64,000 nucleotides of DNA from Clostridia bacterium. Lineage in GTDB: Bacteria; Bacillota; Clostridia; Acetivibrionales; DSM-27016. The stretch covers positions 1 to 64,000 of the forward strand of contig JAOAIJ010000027.1 of the NCBI GenBank assembly GCA_026414765.1, written 5' to 3'. This document shows, piece after piece, positions 37,221-46,839 of this stretch. Made by a program: the position numbers and the translations under genes. Every line of letters begins with the position of its first letter. The first letter of the stretch is position 1. The notes under the pieces are model-generated. The model was not told where the DNA came from and ran no database searches. It saw only the letters and a program-made list of their open reading frames with translations.

Positions 37221-39863
37221 ATGGCGGCACTTACACCTATGATGCAGCAGTATCTGGACATAAAAGAGCAATACAAGGACTGCATACTTTTCTTCAGGCT
37301 CGGTGATTTTTATGAAATGTTTTTTAGTGATGCCGAGACTGCGTCCAAAGAGTTAGAAATTACGCTGACAGGCAGAGATTGCGGACTTGAACAAAGAGCT
37401 CCCATGTGTGGAGTTCCTTTTCATTCTGCTGATTCATATATATCAAAACTGATAAATAAAGGCTTTAAGGTAGCTATATGTGAACAGGTGGAGGATCCTG
37501 CACTTGCAAAGGGTATTGTAAAAAGAGATGTGATAAGAGTCATTACACCAGGTACTGTAACTGATTCATCCATGCTTGATGAAAAGAAAAACAACTATCT
37601 GATGTCTGTATACCGAAATAAGTTCTACTTTGGAATAGCGGTAGTTGATATTTCTACAGGCGAATTTATATCTTCCCAGATTAACTGGGGTAATACAACA
37701 AGTAAGCTGATGGATGAAATAGCAAAGTTCTCTCCTACAGAAATCATAGTGAACAGTGAGTTCTATAATGACAAGGAAATAATGGAATTGGTAGGAAAGA
37801 GATTTAGCTCATACACCTCAGGCTTTGATGATAAGTATTTTGAAGATGGAAATGCAGCTGACATTATACGGAAAAAATTTTCAGAGTGTGAATTGTTAAG
37901 CAGGGGATACGATTTATCAATAAATGCTGCCGGTGCACTTCTTGAATATCTGGAGCAAACGCAGAAAGTTAATTTGAATCATATTCAGGGAATAAGCTCA
38001 TACAAAATAGAAGAATTTATGGTACTTGACATATCAACAAGAAGGAATCTTGAGCTGACTGAGACTATGAGGGAAAAATCCAGAAAAGGAACACTCCTTT
38101 GGGTTCTTGACCGGACAATGACTTCAATGGGTGGAAGGACAATAAGGAAATGGATAGAGCAGCCATTGATAAACCTCTCAGATATTAATGAAAGGCTTGA
38201 AGCAGTAAATGAACTGAAAGAAAAGTTTATGGTACGTATGGAAATCCGCGATCTTTTAAAGAGGGTGTATGATGTTGAAAGGTTGATGGGAAAGATCATA
38301 TTGGGAAACGTAAATTGCAGGGACATGGTAGCTTTAAAAAATTCTCTTGGGCAGATTCCGTTCATAAAAAACATACTAGAGCAATGTTCATCAGAACTCA
38401 ACAAGAGAAATTATAAACAGCTTGATACAATGGAAGACATCTATAAACTTATTGAAGAATCAATAATTGAAGAACCTCCTGTTTCAGTTAAGGAAGGCGG
38501 GATTATTAAAACTGGTTATAATCCTGAAGTGGATAAGTACAGAAAGGCAACTACAGAAGGGAAAGACTGGGTTGCAATGCTTGAAAACAAGGAAAGAGAA
38601 CGTACTGGCATAAAAAATCTGAAAGTAGGCTTCAACAAGGTATTCGGGTATTATATAGAAGTAACTAAATCATATTACTCTTTGGTTCCTGATTCATATA
38701 TTAGAAAGCAAACACTTGCAAATTGCGAACGATTTATTACGCAAGAGCTGAAAGAAATCGAGGATACCATACTGGGAGCGGAACAAAAAGTAATAGAGCT
38801 GGAGTATCAGCTGTTTCTGGAAATAAAAAATAAAATAGCTGAAGAAGTGGGAAGGATAAAAAACACAGCAAGAAGTATAGCTGAAGTAGACGTAATATGC
38901 TCTTTGGCAGAAGTAGCAGACAGGGAAAATTATACCATGCCTGAGATGTCGGTCGAAGACAGGATAGAAATAATTGACGGACGACATCCCGTAGTAGAAA
39001 AAATGATAAATCATACATCGTATGGAGAACAGATTTCCTTCGTGCCCAATGACACACTTCTCGATATGGACGAAAACAGACTTGCAATAATTACAGGCCC
39101 AAACATGGCGGGTAAATCTACTTATATGAGACAGGTGGCTTTAATCATACTTATGGCTCAGATAGGCAGCTTTGTGCCTGCATCAGGTGCAAGGATCGGT
39201 ATTGTTGACAGGATATTTACGAGAGTAGGGGCCTCCGACGATCTGGCTGCAGGGCAAAGCACATTTATGGTTGAAATGTCCGAGGTAGCAAACATTTTAA
39301 ATAATGCCACTTCTAGGAGTTTGCTAATTCTTGATGAAATAGGTAGAGGGACAAGCACTTTTGACGGGTTAAGTATTGCATGGTCTGTAATTGAGTTTAT
39401 CGGAGATAAGGAAAAATTGGGATGCAGAACACTGTTTGCCACTCATTATCATGAACTTACAGAGCTCGAAGGTAAACTTACAGGGATAAAGAATTACTGC
39501 ATTTCAGTAAAAGAAAAGGGTGAAGACATAATATTCCTGAGAAAAATTATCCGTGGAGGGGCAGACGACAGCTATGGTATACAAGTTGCGAGACTTGCAG
39601 GTGTACCACAGCCGGTAATAGACAGAGCAAAAGAAATACTATGTGAGCTTGAAGATGCAGATATAAGCAAGAAGGAAATCAAAATAAGGAAAAACAGGAT
39701 TCCTATTGACGGACAGATAGACCTTTTTTCATTCGGCAATACATCAAAATCGAAAGATGAAATAATGGATGAACTAAAAAGTGTGGATATTTCAGCGCTT
39801 ACACCCTTGGATGCAATTAATGTGCTGTATAAGCTTCAGCAAAAAGCCAGGAAAGGATGCTAA
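37221..39863 (+). CDS. mutS: DNA mismatch repair protein MutS
   Basis: Recognises mismatched bases. The N-terminal mismatch-binding domain has the Phe-X-Glu motif in LGDFYEMFF. The C-terminal ATPase has Walker A ITGPNMAGKSTYMRQ near residue 622 and Walker B ILDEIGRGTSTFDG. A helix-hairpin end follows. 880 aa is normal. The start is ATG after GAGGT. mutL begins 11 bases after its stop, so the two are co-transcribed. Confidence 0.97.
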   Translation: MAALTPMMQQYLDIKEQYKDCILFFRLGDFYEMFFSDAETASKELEITLTGRDCGLEQRAPMCGVPFHSADSYISKLINKGFKVAICEQVEDPALAKGIVKRDVIRVITPGTVTDSSMLDEKKNNYLMSVYRNKFYFGIAVVDISTGEFISSQINWGNTTSKLMDEIAKFSPTEIIVNSEFYNDKEIMELVGKRFSSYTSGFDDKYFEDGNAADIIRKKFSECELLSRGYDLSINAAGALLEYLEQTQKVNLNHIQGISSYKIEEFMVLDISTRRNLELTETMREKSRKGTLLWVLDRTMTSMGGRTIRKWIEQPLINLSDINERLEAVNELKEKFMVRMEIRDLLKRVYDVERLMGKIILGNVNCRDMVALKNSLGQIPFIKNILEQCSSELNKRNYKQLDTMEDIYKLIEESIIEEPPVSVKEGGIIKTGYNPEVDKYRKATTEGKDWVAMLENKERERTGIKNLKVGFNKVFGYYIEVTKSYYSLVPDSYIRKQTLANCERFITQELKEIEDTILGAEQKVIELEYQLFLEIKNKIAEEVGRIKNTARSIAEVDVICSLAEVADRENYTMPEMSVEDRIEIIDGRHPVVEKMINHTSYGEQISFVPNDTLLDMDENRLAIITGPNMAGKSTYMRQVALIILMAQIGSFVPASGARIGIVDRIFTRVGASDDLAAGQSTFMVEMSEVANILNNATSRSLLILDEIGRGTSTFDGLSIAWSVIEFIGDKEKLGCRTLFATHYHELTELEGKLTGIKNYCISVKEKGEDIIFLRKIIRGGADDSYGIQVARLAGVPQPVIDRAKEILCELEDADISKKEIKIRKNRIPIDGQIDLFSFGNTSKSKDEIMDELKSVDISALTPLDAINVLYKLQQKARKGC

Positions 39864-39873
39864 GGTTTATATT

Positions 39874-41949
39874 ATGGGAAAGATTATTGTATTGGATGAA
39901 AATACTTCAAATAAGATTGCAGCCGGAGAAGTAATCGAAAGGCCTGCTTCCGTGATAAAAGAACTGGTTGAAAACTCTATAGATGCAGGTGCAAGTAGTA
40001 TAACTGTAGAAATCAAAAATGGTGGTATTTCTTATATCAGAGTTACGGACAACGGCTCCGGTATAGACGAAGATGATGTTGAAATTGCATTTGAAAGACA
40101 TGCAACCAGTAAGATTAAAAGTGCAAACGACCTTGATTCAATAAGCACATTAGGATTCAGAGGTGAAGCTCTTGCAAGTATAGCAGCTGTTTCGCGTGTA
40201 GAATTATCTTCAAGGGTACAAAAAAATGCACATGGTATGTATATAAGCATTCAGGGGGGAAATGTAAAAGAATCCAAACCTGTGGGATGTCCGGTCGGGA
40301 CAACCTTTATTATACGCGATCTTTTTTATAATACACCTGCGAGATTTAAGTTTTTAAAAAAAGATAGTACAGAAACAGGTTATATTTCTGATATAATAAG
40401 CAGAATCGCTCTGGCTAAGCCGCATATTTCCTTCAAGCTTATCAGCAATAATGCAACTATTATCCATACTCCGGGAAATAATGAACTGCTAAGTGCGGTT
40501 TTCAGCATATACGGCAAGGAAACAGCAAAGGAAGTAGCAGAAATCAGCTATCAAGATAATAAGGTAAGAATTACAGGATATGCAGGAAAACCGGAAATAT
40601 CAAGAGCGACACGGAATCACCAGTCTGTTTTTGTAAATGGAAGATATGTAAAAAGCAAATTGATTACATCTGCCATAGATGAGGCATACAAGACATTTCT
40701 TATGAAAAATAAATTTGCTTTTATTGTGATGAATTTAGAAGTAAATCCTCTTATTGTTGATGTAAATGTACACCCTACGAAGATGGAAATAAGATTTTCA
40801 GAAGAGCAAGAAATATTCAGAAGTGTATATCATTCAATAAATAATGCACTTCTGGGAAAAGTAACAGCAAAAACGGCACATTTTGAAGAGAAGGATAATA
40901 ATATTTCCTATAAATTTGAAAACAAGCCAGCCTACAAAGAAAACTACATTCAGCAAAACTTTAGTACCGGGTTTCAATATATAAAAGAAAAACCTGAAAC
41001 ATTTACCCGTAAAAATACTTTTTCAACAAGTACATTGAACAATTACACAAATAGTGCTAAGAGAGATGAAATCAATGTAAGCAGAGAGATTCGTAAAGAA
41101 AGTTTGCCGGAAAAACCGGTTGAGGAAAAAAAATCATTGCATACTTATACTGACATAGTTTCACCAGTAAGAAAAGAAAATAATGAACAAACTGCTAAGA
41201 ATGAAAATACTACTCAAAAAAGCAGTATTGCTGAAATTAATACTATATTGAATGAAATATCTGAGGATAGTAGGGAATTGAAAAATCAAAACGAGCATAC
41301 TGAAACATCTTTGGAACAAAAGTGTCAAAACGTTCAGGAACTAAAGAATGAGTTTCTTGTAAATTCTAAAATCATCGGACAGGCATTTTCTACTTATATA
41401 CTGCTTCAGCATGAAAATGAGCTGTTAATGATTGATCAGCATGCAGCCCATGAAAGAATAATGTATGAAAGACTACGGACAAAATTTATAAATAACGAGT
41501 CAATGTCTCAGGAGCTGATATCCCCTGTAGTAATAGAGCTTGCAAACCATGAGATTAAGTTTCTGGAGGAGGAACAAGAATTTTTACAAAGATTAGGTTT
41601 TAATTATGAAAGCTTTGGTAATAATACTATAATGCTTAGATCAATTCCATATTTGGATAATGGGGGTTCAATAAAGGAAATATTTACAGAGATTCTTGAT
41701 TATGTAATCGGAGCAGTAAAAAACGGTTATAAAAAGGATTCATTTTCAAGCATTGCAGACGAAGCGATTTATACCCTTGCGTGTAAATCAGCAGTAAAAG
41801 CTAACAAAAAATTAGATGACATGGAGATACAGAGTATAATAAACGAGCTGACAAAGCTTGAAAATCCCTTTACTTGTCCCCATGGCCGTCCTACAATAGT
41901 CAGGCTTAGAAAATATGAACTGGAAAAAATGTTTAAAAGAATAGTGTAA
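39874..41949 (+). CDS. mutL: DNA mismatch repair protein MutL with endonuclease motif
   Basis: A mismatch-repair endonuclease. The GHKL ATPase domain has IAAGEVIERPASV, DNGSGI and LGFRGEALASI. The C-terminal domain has the metal-binding nuclease motif DQHAAHERIMYE near residue 519, so this is the nicking type found in bacteria without MutH. The start is set at ATG 39874 (MGKIIVLD), with AAGG upstream; the open frame continues upstream into mutS but family proteins start here. The middle linker (about 350-500) is charged and low in conservation. 691 aa. Confidence 0.96.
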   Translation: MGKIIVLDENTSNKIAAGEVIERPASVIKELVENSIDAGASSITVEIKNGGISYIRVTDNGSGIDEDDVEIAFERHATSKIKSANDLDSISTLGFRGEALASIAAVSRVELSSRVQKNAHGMYISIQGGNVKESKPVGCPVGTTFIIRDLFYNTPARFKFLKKDSTETGYISDIISRIALAKPHISFKLISNNATIIHTPGNNELLSAVFSIYGKETAKEVAEISYQDNKVRITGYAGKPEISRATRNHQSVFVNGRYVKSKLITSAIDEAYKTFLMKNKFAFIVMNLEVNPLIVDVNVHPTKMEIRFSEEQEIFRSVYHSINNALLGKVTAKTAHFEEKDNNISYKFENKPAYKENYIQQNFSTGFQYIKEKPETFTRKNTFSTSTLNNYTNSAKRDEINVSREIRKESLPEKPVEEKKSLHTYTDIVSPVRKENNEQTAKNENTTQKSSIAEINTILNEISEDSRELKNQNEHTETSLEQKCQNVQELKNEFLVNSKIIGQAFSTYILLQHENELLMIDQHAAHERIMYERLRTKFINNESMSQELISPVVIELANHEIKFLEEEQEFLQRLGFNYESFGNNTIMLRSIPYLDNGGSIKEIFTEILDYVIGAVKNGYKKDSFSSIADEAIYTLACKSAVKANKKLDDMEIQSIINELTKLENPFTCPHGRPTIVRLRKYELEKMFKRIV

Positions 41950-42012
41950 AAATGGTTAGAGAAATATAGGTTTTTATTTACAAAGTGGAATGTGATATAT
42001 TTGGAGGTCAGC

Positions 42013-42954
42013 GTGAAGACTGTAATAGTGATAGTAGGGCCTACTGCATCAGGGAAAACCAAATTATCTATAGATATAGCGAAAATACTGGACGGAGAAA
42101 TTATTTCTGCAGATTCGATGCAGGTTTATAAATACATGGACATAGGTACAGCCAAGCCTGATACTGAAGAAATGTCCGGAATAAAACATTACTTAATCGA
42201 TGAAATCTATCCTGATGAGGAGTACAATGTTGCAAAGTTTCAACAGTTAGCCCTCGAATATATAGATGAAATCATTCAAAAAAACAAAGTTCCAATTATA
42301 GTGGGTGGTACAGGATTATATATAAATTCGCTCATATATAATCTGAACTTTTCTGAAACTATAAGTGATTGGGGATTAAGAGAAAATTTGAAAAAAGTTG
42401 CAGAGGAGAAAGGAAACAAGTATCTTCATGAAAGGTTGAGGGAGGTAGATCCCGAAGCTGCAGAAAGTATACACGAAAACAACGTAAAAAGAGTAATCAG
42501 GGCTCTGGAGGTTTATGAACATACAAAAAAGCCTATTTCCTATCACCAAGAGATCTCTAGAGCAGTGCCACCAAAATACAGATTTGCCGTTATTGGCCTT
42601 CGTATGGAAAGACAAAGGCTTTATGACAGAATAAACAAAAGAGTTGATATTATGATGGAAAAAGGCCTGGTGGAAGAAGTCAGAAATCTCGTAAAAATGG
42701 GGTACGATAGTAGTACTATTGCAATGCAGGGTATAGGGTATAAAGAAATTCTTTCATACATAAGAGGAGAAGTAACACTAGAGGACGCAGTTTATATAAT
42801 AAAAAGAGATTCAAGGCACTATGCAAAAAGACAGATAACATGGTTTAAAAAAATAGAGTATATACATTGGATTGATGTGGACAAATACAGTGAAGAGGCT
42901 GGTATTCTAGAAAATATCAAATATTATATTGCATCATTTGGAATTTTCTTGTAG
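42013..42954 (+). CDS. miaA: tRNA dimethylallyltransferase MiaA
   Basis: Adds the dimethylallyl group to A37 of UNN-reading tRNAs, making the substrate for MiaB. The P-loop is VGPTASGKT at residues 7-15, followed by DSMQVYKYMDIGTAKP and the HYLIDE motif. GTG 42013 is chosen because GGAGG lies five bases upstream and family members begin at this strand. 313 aa. It is followed by hfq, as in many bacteria. Confidence 0.96.
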   Translation: MKTVIVIVGPTASGKTKLSIDIAKILDGEIISADSMQVYKYMDIGTAKPDTEEMSGIKHYLIDEIYPDEEYNVAKFQQLALEYIDEIIQKNKVPIIVGGTGLYINSLIYNLNFSETISDWGLRENLKKVAEEKGNKYLHERLREVDPEAAESIHENNVKRVIRALEVYEHTKKPISYHQEISRAVPPKYRFAVIGLRMERQRLYDRINKRVDIMMEKGLVEEVRNLVKMGYDSSTIAMQGIGYKEILSYIRGEVTLEDAVYIIKRDSRHYAKRQITWFKKIEYIHWIDVDKYSEEAGILENIKYYIASFGIFL

Positions 42955-43093
42955 AATATGTGTAGACAAATAATGGTTTATAGATATAAATGCTTATATA
43001 AAATATAAGTATATTTCTCAATAATTTTTAATTATTGTAGAAGCTAATGTATTTCACTTTTAGATAAAAGACGAGAATAGAGGAGGATTTCCA

Positions 43094-43339
43094 GTGGTTA
43101 AGAACAATATTAATTTACAGGATGTATTTTTAAATCAGGTAAGAAAGGAACATATAGGTGTTACAATATACCTGACAAACGGCTTTCAACTAAAAGGAAT
43201 GGTAAAAGGGTTTGATAATTTTACCGTAGTACTTGACAGCGAAGGCAGGCAGCAACTGGTTTATAAACATGCAATATCAACTATAAGTCCAATGAAAGCT
43301 GTAAATTTGATATTTAATGATAATAATAACAGAGAATAA
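43094..43339 (+). CDS. hfq: RNA chaperone Hfq
   Basis: A small Sm-like ring protein that helps RNA-RNA pairing. The Sm1 motif ([22 protein letters not shown]) and the Sm2-like [10 protein letters not shown] motif, equivalent to YKHAIS in other Hfq proteins, are clear. 81 aa. GTG start with AGGAGG well placed. It ends at the shared perfect terminator with lexA. miaA lies 139 bases upstream; that gap is AT-rich and has a weak hairpin (ATGCTTATA/TATAAGTAT near 42989-43011). Confidence 0.97.
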   Translation: MVKNNINLQDVFLNQVRKEHIGVTIYLTNGFQLKGMVKGFDNFTVVLDSEGRQQLVYKHAISTISPMKAVNLIFNDNNNRE

Positions 43340-43391
43340 CTACATAAAAAAAGATAGCTACCTTTATAGCTATCTTTTTTTATGTAGTTAT
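43336..43391. terminator. perfect 25-bp bidirectional terminator between hfq and lexA
   Basis: A perfect 25-bp inverted repeat (43336-43360 with 43367-43391) around a 6-nt loop CCTTTA. Both strands have a seven-base T run within the arm. It covers the hfq stop codon and ends one base before the lexA stop, filling the whole gap. Confidence 0.92.
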
Positions 43392-44033
43392 TTATAATTT
43401 TCTGAATACACCTATAACTTTTCCTAAAATAGAAAGATTGTCTGTTACTATTATAGGATCGAGGTACTGATTTTCCGGCTGCAACCGTACATAGCCCTTT
43501 TCTTTATAGAAGGTTTTTACTGTAGCTTCATCACCTATAAGAGCAACAACTATGTCGCCGTTATTAGCTATGGATTGCTGTTTTACTAGTACAAAATCTT
43601 TATCGAATATACCTGCTTCAATCATACTGTCACCTTGTACTCTAAGCATAAATGCTGTGGAATTCTGGACAAAGTCCACAGGCAGAGGAAAAGTATCTTC
43701 TATATTCTCTACGGCAAGAATCGGCTGCCCAGCAGTTACTTTCCCAACAATAGGCACCTCCACAAGCTCTTTCCTAGGATAAAAATTTTCTTCATTTCTT
43801 ATGGGTTTATTATTTTTAGAACTGACCACTTTAAGTGCTCTTGGCTTGGTGGGATCTTTAAGTATCATGCCGTCCTTTTCAAGCCTTTCCAAATAACCGT
43901 GTACGGTAGAAGTAGATTTAAAACCTACTGCGCTGCATATTTCTCTGACAGATGGAGGGTAACCTTTTTCCTCAACCTGTTTATTGACAAAGTCTAATAT
44001 TCTTTGCTGCTTTTCATTTAACTTTTTTTGCAT
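43392..44033 (-). CDS. lexA: LexA repressor of the SOS response
   Basis: An SOS repressor that cleaves itself when RecA filaments form on damaged DNA. The N-terminal winged helix (residues 1-70) contains [20 protein letters not shown]. The cleavage bond is Ala101-Gly102 in KVTAGQP. The catalytic pair is Ser136 (QGDSM) and Lys173 (ATVKTF). 213 aa. AGAGGTG lies five bases before ATG. It faces a divergent LysM-protein gene across a 284-bp region containing LexA boxes. Confidence 0.97.
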   Translation of the reverse strand: MQKKLNEKQQRILDFVNKQVEEKGYPPSVREICSAVGFKSTSTVHGYLERLEKDGMILKDPTKPRALKVVSSKNNKPIRNEENFYPRKELVEVPIVGKVTAGQPILAVENIEDTFPLPVDFVQNSTAFMLRVQGDSMIEAGIFDKDFVLVKQQSIANNGDIVVALIGDEATVKTFYKEKGYVRLQPENQYLDPIIVTDNLSILGKVIGVFRKL

Positions 44034-44192
44034 AGTAGCACCTCTTCTTATTTATATACGCTCATAACCTCATACCTGAAACATAGGATATCAAGTGTCC
44101 ATAATGTGTTTTGAAGATAATTTGGAAACCTGTAATACAAATCATCTTTATGCTGTTTTGTACAGTCAAACAAATTAATACTATATGATTGT

Positions 44193-44230
44193 ATTATATC
44201 ATAAATTTTACAAAAATCAAACTTATGTTC
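44193..44230 (-). promoter_or_regulatory. lexA promoter with overlapping degenerate LexA box
   Basis: On the minus strand: -35 TTTGAT (44216-44221), 17-bp spacer, -10 TATAAT (44193-44198). A box GAACATAAGTTT (44219-44230), matching GAACnnnnGTTC at 7 of 8 positions, overlaps the -35. This fits LexA self-repression. Confidence 0.7.
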
Positions 44231-44249
44231 GAAATTTTCTTACAAAATA

Positions 44250-44301
44250 TTGACAAAGAACAAACGTTCGAATATAATGTTTTCATAAAGAACATCTGTT
44301 C
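44250..44301 (+). promoter_or_regulatory. SOS promoter with two LexA boxes before the yneA-like gene
   Basis: TTGACA (44250-44255), exactly 17 bp, TATAAT (44273-44278). A perfect LexA box GAACAAACGTTC (44258-44269) lies within the spacer, and a second perfect box GAACATCTGTTC (44290-44301) lies just after the likely start site. Strong promoter, tightly repressed without damage. Confidence 0.92.
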
Positions 44302-44317
44302 CGTATGAGGTGAATTT

Positions 44318-44605
44318 ATGAAAAAGAAGTATGTTTTAAAAAATAAGACGAGATTTACAACAGTAATAATGATAATGATAATAACCATAACTACAACTTT
44401 TTTGGCAACGACAGTATATGGATATAAGGAATCTTCCTATAAAACAATAATTGTCAGACAAGGTGACACATTATGGGACATAGCAAATAAAAACAATAAA
44501 GAAAGTGATATAAGAAAGTATATCTATGAAATAAAAAAAGTAAATAACCTTAACGATGGTAACATAATCTCAGGACAGGAACTAAAAATACCTGTTTTAG
44601 AATAG
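44318..44605 (+). CDS. LysM-domain SOS cell-division inhibitor (YneA-like)
   Basis: A 95-aa protein with one membrane helix or signal (about residues 14-36) and a C-terminal LysM domain (about 43-93; IIVRQGDTLWDIANK to GQELKIPV). The divergent position to lexA and the two LexA boxes match yneA of Bacillus, an SOS-induced protein that delays division. Sequence similarity outside LysM is low, so the name is by position, size and domain. GAGGTG precedes the ATG. Confidence 0.82.
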   Translation: MKKKYVLKNKTRFTTVIMIMIITITTTFLATTVYGYKESSYKTIIVRQGDTLWDIANKNNKESDIRKYIYEIKKVNNLNDGNIISGQELKIPVLE

Positions 44606-44666
44606 TATAAAAATAATTGACATAAACAGTGGTGTTTACTCGTGTTCGACAAAATTCAATGTTCAT

Positions 44667-44695
44667 TTGACAACCCATTCTAAAAGGAGTATCAT
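44667..44695 (+). promoter_or_regulatory. promoter of the hydrogenase-related complex operon
   Basis: TTGACA (44667-44672), 17-bp spacer and TATCAT (44690-44695), about 65 bp before the first gene. It would give one transcript for the seven same-strand genes to 52750. Confidence 0.55.
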
Positions 44696-44760
44696 AATAC
44701 CTAGTTTAATTTCCTTTTAAAAGAAGTTTGAAAAAACAGGTTTTATTGGGGGGTCAATAA

Positions 44761-46824
44761 ATGTATTTGGAAAAGGTTTTCCTTTCTGAAGATTTAAAAT
44801 ACATATTTCTATTCATGTTGGTAATATACATATCAGGTGCATTAATATCCTTAATTCTACACAAAAGACAAAAAACAGCTTTAATAATATCAAATTCTGC
44901 AGTAATAGCTGCTTCTGTAGTAGGTAGCTTTTTTTCTTTAATGATATTATCTTCAGAAAACAAAAACATTTTGGAGTTTTCATTTGCAAGTAACATCAAA
45001 AATATTTCAATTGATTTCAGAATTGATAATCTTTCAGCTTTATTTATACTGATTATTTCTTTAATTTCCCTTACAGTTTCATTATATTCATATGGATACT
45101 TGAGGCATTACTTACATAAAAGAAATTTAAGCTTATTTGGATTTCTATATAATTTTTTTGTTTTATCAATGGTACTGGTTGTTTCATCCGGACATCTATT
45201 CTTTTTCCTTATAGTCTGGGAGTTAATGTCCTTGATTTCATACTTCCTGGTTGTTTTTGAGAACGAAAAGGCTGAAACGCAAAAAGCGGGTGTTATGTAC
45301 ATAATAATGACACATATAGGAACAGCGTTTATTATAGCTGCTTTTGTATTAATATTTAAATACTCTGGAACAGCTTATTTTTCCTCAATAAACCTCGAAA
45401 AAACACCTTTAGCTGTAAAAAACATAATATTCTTATTTAGTTTGATAGGCTTTGGCACCAAGGCCGGTCTGATCCCATTACATGTGTGGCTGCCTAAAGC
45501 ACATCCGGCGGCACCAAGTAATATTTCTGCTTTGATGTCTGGCGTCATGATAAAAACTGCTGTATATGGTATTATCAGAGTATGTTTTGGTTTTTTGGAC
45601 CCCCAGTATCTTTGGTGGGGAACGCTGGTACTTGTAATCGGAGGTATCACAACAATACTGGGAATAGCGTTTGCCTTAATGGAAAATAATATCAAGAGGT
45701 TGCTTGCTTACTCTAGTGTAGAAAATATCGGTATCATAATGATAGGTGTAGGGATAGCCTTAACATCCTATTCAAAAGGGTATACGGGAATAGCTGTATT
45801 TGCCATAAGTGCTGCACTCCTACATACATTGAACCATTCAATATTTAAAAGTATGCTTTTCTTAGGTGCTGGAGCTATACATTATTCGACTGATACAAAA
45901 AATATGGAAAAGCTGGGCGGCTTGATAAAACGTATGCCATTTACAGCTTTGTTTTTTTTGTGTGGAACTTTATCCATATCTTCGATTCCGCCTTTTAATG
46001 GATTTACCAGTGAATGGCTTATATATCAGTCACTTTTTGCAGGTATCGGAATAACCGGAAGCTGGTATAAGATCATACTTATATTAATAGTTGCATTATT
46101 AGGAATGGCAGGAGTATTGGTAGCAGCAAGCTTTATTAAGACATTTGGTATTGCATTTCTTGCTCTTCCAAGGACAAGCAGCGCAAAATCAGCCGAGGAA
46201 GTTCCTAAGTCAATGCTTGCAGGTATGGGAATTTTATCGTTCCTGTGCATATTGTTTGGCATACTGCCTGGAATAACTCTCAGACTGATTGAAAATGTGA
46301 GCAATGATTTTTTTGGTAATTCAATAAGCAGTGTAATCACTGGAAAGTCCAGCTTCCTAATGTTTTCTGATAAGAGTAGTACATCAATTTCTCTAGCTGC
46401 ACTTGTCATAGCTTTTTTGATTTTGATTCCCGTCTTATTGCTAATAGTAAATCTACTTAAAGGAAAAGCACAAAAAAGAGTGTATAAAACGTGGGATTGC
46501 GGGTACAGGGCTTTAGATTCAAGAATGCAGTATTCTGCAACAGGTTTCTCTAAACCGTTACGAATTGTATTTAGAGCATTATACAGGCCAAATAGAGAAT
46601 TTGAGGTAGAAAGCGGAGCTACGGAGTATTTTTTCAAATCAGCCCAATATAAAGTTTCAACTCAATCAATATTTGAAAAATACATGTATGAACCAATTAT
46701 TAAAAATGTCATAAATTTTGCAAGGAGAACCAGATTTCTTATACAGACAGGGAGTATACATACTTACCTCATTTATATATTTGTAGTTATTGTTGTAATG
46801 TTCATTTATTATGCAAAATCCTAA
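44761..46824 (+). CDS. hydrogenase-4 component B-like proton-channel subunit (Ehr complex)
   Basis: A large NuoL/MrpA-type membrane subunit (687 aa, about 16 helices) like HyfB/HycC. The conserved channel segment GTKAGLIPLHVWLPKAHPAAP with following SGVMIK is near residues 238-264, and the family's cytoplasmic KTWDCGYRALDS is near 577-588. It should form one of two ion-pumping modules. GGGGGG precedes the ATG. First gene of the operon. Confidence 0.88.
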   Translation: MYLEKVFLSEDLKYIFLFMLVIYISGALISLILHKRQKTALIISNSAVIAASVVGSFFSLMILSSENKNILEFSFASNIKNISIDFRIDNLSALFILIISLISLTVSLYSYGYLRHYLHKRNLSLFGFLYNFFVLSMVLVVSSGHLFFFLIVWELMSLISYFLVVFENEKAETQKAGVMYIIMTHIGTAFIIAAFVLIFKYSGTAYFSSINLEKTPLAVKNIIFLFSLIGFGTKAGLIPLHVWLPKAHPAAPSNISALMSGVMIKTAVYGIIRVCFGFLDPQYLWWGTLVLVIGGITTILGIAFALMENNIKRLLAYSSVENIGIIMIGVGIALTSYSKGYTGIAVFAISAALLHTLNHSIFKSMLFLGAGAIHYSTDTKNMEKLGGLIKRMPFTALFFLCGTLSISSIPPFNGFTSEWLIYQSLFAGIGITGSWYKIILILIVALLGMAGVLVAASFIKTFGIAFLALPRTSSAKSAEEVPKSMLAGMGILSFLCILFGILPGITLRLIENVSNDFFGNSISSVITGKSSFLMFSDKSSTSISLAALVIAFLILIPVLLLIVNLLKGKAQKRVYKTWDCGYRALDSRMQYSATGFSKPLRIVFRALYRPNREFEVESGATEYFFKSAQYKVSTQSIFEKYMYEPIIKNVINFARRTRFLIQTGSIHTYLIYIFVVIVVMFIYYAKS

Positions 46825-46839
46825 TATCGGGGTGAAAAA

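Noticed and set aside
39781-39873. N-terminal extension of MutL into mutS
   Set aside because: MutL proteins begin at the strand encoded from 39874, and the extension is out-of-frame mutS sequence.
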